A stretch of DNA of 64,000 nt from Owenia fusiformis. Lineage: Eukaryota; Annelida; Polychaeta; Sabellida; Oweniidae. Position 1 is the first letter of the stretch. Every line of letters starts with the position of its first letter. The notes under the pieces were generated by a model, which saw only the letters and a list, made by a program, of their open reading frames with translations, searched no databases and was not told where the DNA came from. This document shows, in pieces, positions 59,101-64,000 of this stretch. The stretch is taken from positions 6,704,366 through 6,768,365 of the forward strand of contig CAIIXF020000008.1 of NCBI GenBank assembly GCA_903813345.2. Reading direction: 5' to 3'. The position numbers were made by a program, and so were the translations under genes.

Positions 59101-60054
59101 GTCTTCTGAAGACACATCATGTATGATCACTGGCCGAGTTGTTCTCACTGTAGGTGTGACTGTTGCAATAATTCCCATTCCATGGAACGTATTCTTGCCA
59201 TCGAGAGTTCGAATGTTGTGATCTACATTATCTGCAACATGATGTACAACATGATTAGGAGTAATGTTAGGTATGTCTGTGTTTTGCATCAATGCTGCAC
59301 TCCTTTCAAACTTCTGGACCTCAGAATATGAGCAAGTAAACCCATGTTTGTTCAGTGTTGAAATGATGATGGAGCTGCACACCTAGACCAAGCTGTAATG
59401 GGACCAAAAGGGCATTTGGACGAGTGGCCTGCATAATAGCTTGTCCAATTGATGCTACTTTGTTTCTAACATCTTTACCAACAAACAACTTGCTCAAAAA
59501 CATCGACAAAATGTCAAGTAAAAAGTCTAATGACTCATTGAGCGAGGACATTGTGTCATTTTCAGGATAAGTTTGGGGAGATTGCTTTTTATCCTTTATG
59601 GCACTTTTGATCAAACTTGCTGCAGTTTCTATAATTTTCTCTTTTTCATCTACTTGGTCTCCTTTGTGTTGATGAAAAGCATGCAATATTTTGGCAGCAT
59701 TGTCATGAAAGGTAACAACATTCTGTATTCCTTGGATATCACTGATGATAAGGTTCTCACCAAAGAATGCTTTCAGCTCTTCATGTATTTAAAGCTATAG
59801 GGTTCAATTTCACTGTCATTTATGAACTCTTTCATCTTGCTAATAAGATCAGTGACAGTTATTTGTCCATCATCATTCGCCTCAAGAAAGGTGACAACTT
59901 TATTGAAAGCATCTTGTCGTTGCATTTCTTTAGGGCATCCACTCATTCTTTTCATTTTTGGTTGCCTTTCCCCATCACTCAGTTGAAACTGTTGTGGTAT
60001 GTCCTTGCCTGATCTAAAGTTACCACTACAAACCTTATGGTACACTGCACCTTT
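56165..60054 (-). pseudogene. Degraded transposase gene of the 6-kb transposon (XPG/PIN nuclease plus Cys8)
   Basis: Seven open pieces in protein order: 60045-59773, 59686-59321, 59382-58081, a piece through 58190-58005, 57962-57657, 57637-57392, 57361-56795 and 56758-56165 (pieces three and four, and four and five, are separated by one defect each). Frame changes occur near 59785, 59365, 58110 and 57700. In-frame stops lie at 58004-58002 (TGA where a Trp would be natural), 57394-57392 and 56797-56795. Seen in order: an N-terminal VYHKVCSGNFRSG motif, a large conserved core (VVRLGGFHTKMSFLGSVGHI, ITFDQLLGWKA), a nuclease-like region with acidic motifs (IVFDGY, EADADL, VGDDTDLLVLL), then HAFLGCDTTSR and a C-terminal run of eight cysteines (CNC, CTC, C, C, C, C). 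The upstream end is cut by a stop at about 60060. Similar proteins are, from memory, widespread but unnamed in cnidarians, insects and molluscs. Confidence 0.72.
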
Positions 60055-60681
60055 TTTTATTCATTGTACATACTAATGAAATATGCAGATGTTGTTCTGA
60101 AACATGGCTGGTAATATTGATACAATATATAGAGTAAATATATGTATATTTATATTAAATAGATATTATTTATTTACATATTCAATGTATAATTGTTATT
60201 TTGATGTTCATTTTGTATTTTTCTTTTTCTACACCTCTATTAAAATATATTAAGTATTAATTTGGAAAAGCTAATTTTGCAATAGATGAATGGTTGGATT
60301 GGTCAGGTGTTTATTGTAACAAACGTTTGAAGTCAACTTTGAAGTCGACCCTTGAATTTTAGATGGCGCTAGTGTTTCTAAGTTTCATTTTAAAACTGTT
60401 TAATGATTAAATAACTAAGAGATAGTGTTTATGGGTCAGGTAACCATGTTGTATTCTCAAATTAGAGTTGATTTAAGCTATAGAGATGTGATATCTCAGT
60501 TGTTATTAAGTAATGGTAATTGGACCCTAATATTTCATATTGCATCCAACATATTATGAGATTTTTAACAAGACAGGGGAAATAACTCCAATAAAAAGTT
60601 ATATACAAGACAGAATGGGTTTATATCTGTATTTTGATATCAAATTTGAGGACATATGTGGTATATATTGGAAGTTATATT

Positions 60682-61218
60682 GCAAAAGTAAGGTCACCCC
60701 AAAAGTGGGCGGGGCAAAAAATTGAAATTTTAAATATTTTTCTCTTCAACAATATGCAAGTTGAGAAGTCGGTATTCCATATGTGTATTACCTGTATATA
60801 AAAGTATTGCCATGAATTTTTCCATGGCTCTTGGATAAAGCAATTAAGAAATATATACATTATTATAAAATATTTTGGCTATATGACAACATATTTTGGT
60901 GTATTTGGGAGGTAAATTGTCAATTGTTGGCACAAAAAAGCATTAAAAGTAGATTTAAATCCACTCTGAATCTTTCCCCTGAACTAATACAACATAAAAA
61001 CATGTAAAAACTATTCAAATATGGAGAAATTATTTTTTCCCTTACCCCTAGTCAAAATTGGGGTGGGGGTACCTAAGAAGTGAAATTTCATATTTGTCCA
61101 CTACATATATTTTCCTATATTTTTAATATGTTGCTACATATATATCAATTCACCAATTAAACCATGTTTCAAAACTATTGCAATTTGTCAGATGTGAAAT
61201 CACCAATTGACTGGCCTA
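60682..61218 (-). repeat. Right terminal inverted repeat of the 6-kb transposon
   Basis: The inverse partner of 55213-55763. It lies upstream of the transposase frame and so may hold its promoter. Confidence 0.75.
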
Positions 61219-61689
61219 TACGTCTAAGAAATATTTGAATAAGTTCAAAATATGTAAACAAGGAAATACCCTATATTCAAAACCTCCAAGTTCATAACTC
61301 TTATATATTTTCATCAGCGGGCAGATATAGCTTTACGTCCCGCTTTGAACTACTAATCGCCGAGCGCATATTGGTGCATTTTTGTACCGTTCGCATAATT
61401 ACTGGAGATAGCGATGAACAATAAATGCAGACAATAATTGCGACCTGTTTTAAACAAGGGGCATACTTATCCTTGTTAATAATCAGATTCGGCAACTTTT
61501 ATGTTATATTACATTTATAAATGCATATGTGGGTGAGTATCTGAAAAAATAGAAAATTCCTACTACGGCCAAGAAAACATGAATATTCTTAAAAAATTCT
61601 TATGTTGACATTTTTCTGAACTCGGACCAATAATTGAACAAGTTGAACCAGATGAACAATACTGGTATGGGATAAACAGATCATCCTAT

Positions 61690-61935
61690 TGTCGGATCGG
61701 AATATCGGGATTATCTCTTGGTCAATATAATATATCTACCCTCGGGACCTCTACGGCCCTCGGGCAAATATATTATATCGGCCTCGGGATAATCAAAATA
61801 TCCTGAACCTCATATAAGATAAGCTCTATGTCTCCCCGAGGGACCGAAGGGCCTATACTGTAAAAGCACATTTCCTTTAGTTCGATACAATGAAATTGTA
61901 AGATTTAAACTTTATTTAATTTTCTAATTGTAAAA
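61690..61935. repeat. Relative of the palindrome chain at 38425-39060
   Basis: Contains CCTCGGGACCTCTACGGCCC and CCCGAGGGACCGAAGGGCC inside AT-rich arms (ATATATCTACC / AATATATTATATCGG), then 'gatacaatgaaattgtaag' and 'atttaaacttt'. The same two features occur in the same order near 38500 and 38690. Confidence 0.55.
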
Positions 61936-63480
61936 CAAGAATACAAATATAGATACAAATATTTCTCGTCAATTAGTTAGCTACATGCGCCCGAGAACAG
62001 AATAGTACTGAGATTTATAATTTCTGGTTTCATTAAATCGGGAGTATATTATGTTTCTAACGTTTTTTGGTAAACTAGACTTCCAAACTAATTTTACCAG
62101 CTTAACGAGACTGGAAATAGTATATAATGACTGAATGGTACCTGGACATGCATATTTGTCATCGTTTACATATTAATCAATGTAAGATAAACCTAAGTAG
62201 ATCATGATGAATCCTAGATGACATGAATACACAAATGGACCTTTGTCTTCATAATCCAACAAATCGTGTCGATGCCTACTCTAAACTATTTTTAAATAAC
62301 CATGAAAAATGTATTTTCTCCACCCATCTAATCAAGTGTGAAAACATCCGTCATATTAAAATAATTCTGTAACAAGATCACAAAGGTAAACATATCGAGC
62401 AAAGAAATTCTGCATGGAAACATTGGGCGCATCGATTCACAGGTAGAGACCAATCAATCATAGAGCTAGCGTATTATTCCTGAGTAGCTATGGGTGTATG
62501 CAGACCGTACATACAGGTAGAGCAGCCCACTGTATAGATCGATTCACTAAGTGGGGTCTCCCTATATGAATTTTACGATGTTAAAAGCCTGGTATTTTTT
62601 ATGGAAATTGGTTTACACAAAGACCACATCTCGACTAAGCACATTTATTGACATCTAGCTATTCAACGAACTCTGGATATGAATTTGTAACAACTGTAAA
62701 TTATTATGTTTGCTTGTCAAATATTTATAAATTGAATAAAACACTGGATTATGCTATATGCTTCTGTAAAGACTGCATCAATATGTAATATATGCTACTT
62801 CATATTCTTCGATTACTAGAGATTAATATACAATTCCAATCAGTTGTTTGTGCATTAAATATTGAGCACAACAGCCATGTCCATAATACGTCACTGGATT
62901 TTGTCGGGATTAAACAAAACTACAGCTATCTTACCCATTATGCTCAAATAAAGAAACGATGGCATATTGTTATCAGTCACAGTTTCTTGTGTCCGGTTTT
63001 CAGCTAGCGTCGGTAACAAATTGTTACATTTTGTAATCATTTGCAATATTTTATGAGGTCTTATTTCGTCAATGTTTGTTGATACCTTGTTCCAATAAGC
63101 ATGACATGACGTTAATGACGTAAACTAATAAGGCTTAGGCCAGATTTGCATTGCGGGCACGCCGCATTTAAGGACCAATTGAACATCATCTCCATTTTTG
63201 AATATTCAAGTTTAGGAAGATCCGAGACCAAGCCTGCATCACTAATATTTCCTAAAAGAATCATGGACAAGGCTACAATTATTATATTATTTTCGGACCA
63301 ATCTTAAGCCGAATTTCAAAGCTGGCTTTGCTCGAAAACGCAATATTTGGACACATATTATTTTTACATTTTTATTATAACTGACAACATTATCGATGCT
63401 TTATACTGTTGACGTGATTATCAACTGTTTTTTCTGCATTATATCATAAACAACCATATAGTCTAAAAAATTCAAGGGTG
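61936..63480. other. Non-coding stretch, nothing clear
   Basis: No frame over 71 codons and no repeat noticed. No peptide like the missing first eag exon (a PAS-cap sequence) was seen on the minus strand. Confidence 0.3.
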
Positions 63481-63481
63481 T

Positions 63482-63540
63482 TGCCGGGATTCGATCCACC
63501 AGCATTCGCACGCGAGAACGACTCTGCACTAGACCAGAAT
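63482..63540 (-). ncRNA. tRNA-like sequence with pol III boxes (SINE or tRNA relic)
   Basis: On the minus strand TGGTCTAGTGC (63536-63526) fits the tRNA A box at ten of eleven positions. GGATCGAATCC (63497-63487) fits the B box at ten of eleven. Their spacing is as in a tRNA. I could not fold a full acceptor stem, so this is more likely a tRNA-derived SINE head or a decayed tRNA than a functional gene. Confidence 0.4.
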
Positions 63541-64000
63541 CGAATTGGTTATTTTAGAGTAATTTAACCTAGTCGATATTCTAAACTAAGAAACCTTCGA
63601 AAAATCGGATGGCCGGCGAACATCTGAGCAATCGAAGGAACATATCTCTAAATGACATATTTATCGTGAGTATTTATACACCATGTTTGCTCCATTTGTT
63701 CATTATTGTATATTCTCTCATTATAGCTCAAAATATCAGGTACCGTTGGAACAACCCGACGATTGCTTTTTCTAGAGAGGCGCAGCTTTCATATTTTCTT
63801 GTGGCCTTGTGTTCTTATATTGATTCCTGAAAGGTGTGACCAGGCACGTTGGACATTACTTTATTCCTTTATGCCCCGGATCACCATTTGGGACATTGGG
63901 GGTTTATTTTCCTTATGACTCATCTTGCACTTTTGTGTTTCTTTTCTTGCCTTTCTTTTGCAATGATATTTGCTCTTTCCCATAATGGCCTTTTACTTAC
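63541..64000. other. Right edge, no supported gene
   Basis: The plus-strand frame 63609-63830 (73 codons, hydrophobic middle) starts MAGEHLSNRR but is unrecognised. The last ~150 bp are T/C-rich. Confidence 0.25.

Larger units (their letters stand above)
55213..61218. mobile_element. 6.0-kb DNA transposon, Academ-like, with ~540-bp inverted repeats
   Basis: The ends are TAGGCCAGTCAATTGGTGA at the left and its exact inverse at the right, flanked by TAC on both sides (55210-55212, 61219-61221). The terminal repeats are 551 and 537 bp. The interior carries a minus-strand transposase-like gene (56165-60054), broken by frameshifts and stops. It has an XPG/PIN-like nuclease region and a C-terminal Cys8 cluster. 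XPG nuclease, Cys8 finger and 3-4-bp target duplications are, as I recall, the features that define Academ elements. Transposase reading order runs from right to left, so its promoter should be in or near the right repeat. It sits in the same orientation as eag. Academ is my best fit; an unnamed superfamily with the same protein is possible. Confidence 0.7.

Noticed and set aside
1-64000. CRISPR arrays, prokaryotic operons, Shine-Dalgarno sites
   Set aside because: Spliced genes, Kozak starts and poly(A) signals show eukaryotic DNA. The tandem arrays have no regular unique spacers.

Overview
The window is AT-rich animal nuclear DNA, with GT/AG-spliced genes, long introns and many transposon remnants. 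The channel exons resemble the Eag channels of protostomes and deuterostomes about equally, and the repeats do not name a clade. A marine invertebrate is my best guess, and the species cannot be read from this window.

Left side (1-17,000). Positions 1-2,530 are a tandem array of roughly 472-bp units rich in TGACCT half-sites. After it come duplicated non-coding DNA, a small MITE, a G-rich minisatellite and the 3' end of a LINE reverse transcriptase (6236-6850). A two-exon gene for a LicD-family type II membrane protein lies on the minus strand (8296-10538). Head to head with it is an intronless plus-strand gene (12099-13442) for a protein with three cyclic-nucleotide-binding-like folds and a myristoylation-type N-terminus. 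Three CRE-like sites lie just upstream of that gene.

Centre (17,086-38,349). This is one minus-strand gene for an ether-a-go-go (Kv10/KCNH) voltage-gated potassium channel. I could join the PAS domain, S1-S6, pore, C-linker, CNBHD and C-terminal coiled coil exon by exon with matching splice phases. The first exon, with the N-terminal PAS cap, was not found and probably lies beyond position 64,000. The main discovery is a tandem pair of 200-nt exons (22021-22220 and 21532-21731) that encode the same segment, the end of S6 plus the C-linker, with 52 of 66 residues identical. Using both or neither shifts the frame into an early stop, so they should be mutually exclusive alternatives that retune channel gating. 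The introns carry several MITEs, minisatellites and large palindromes.

Right side (38,350-64,000). This is probably the first eag intron or intergenic DNA. It holds nested palindromes, a 1.8-kb foldback, a 158-bp tandem array and, at 55213-61218, a 6.0-kb DNA transposon with terminal inverted repeats of about 540 bp and a 3-bp target duplication. The transposon carries a degraded minus-strand transposase gene with an XPG/PIN-type nuclease region and a C-terminal eight-cysteine cluster. This combination fits the Academ superfamily.

All family assignments come from reading motifs and from memory of the families. No database search was possible.
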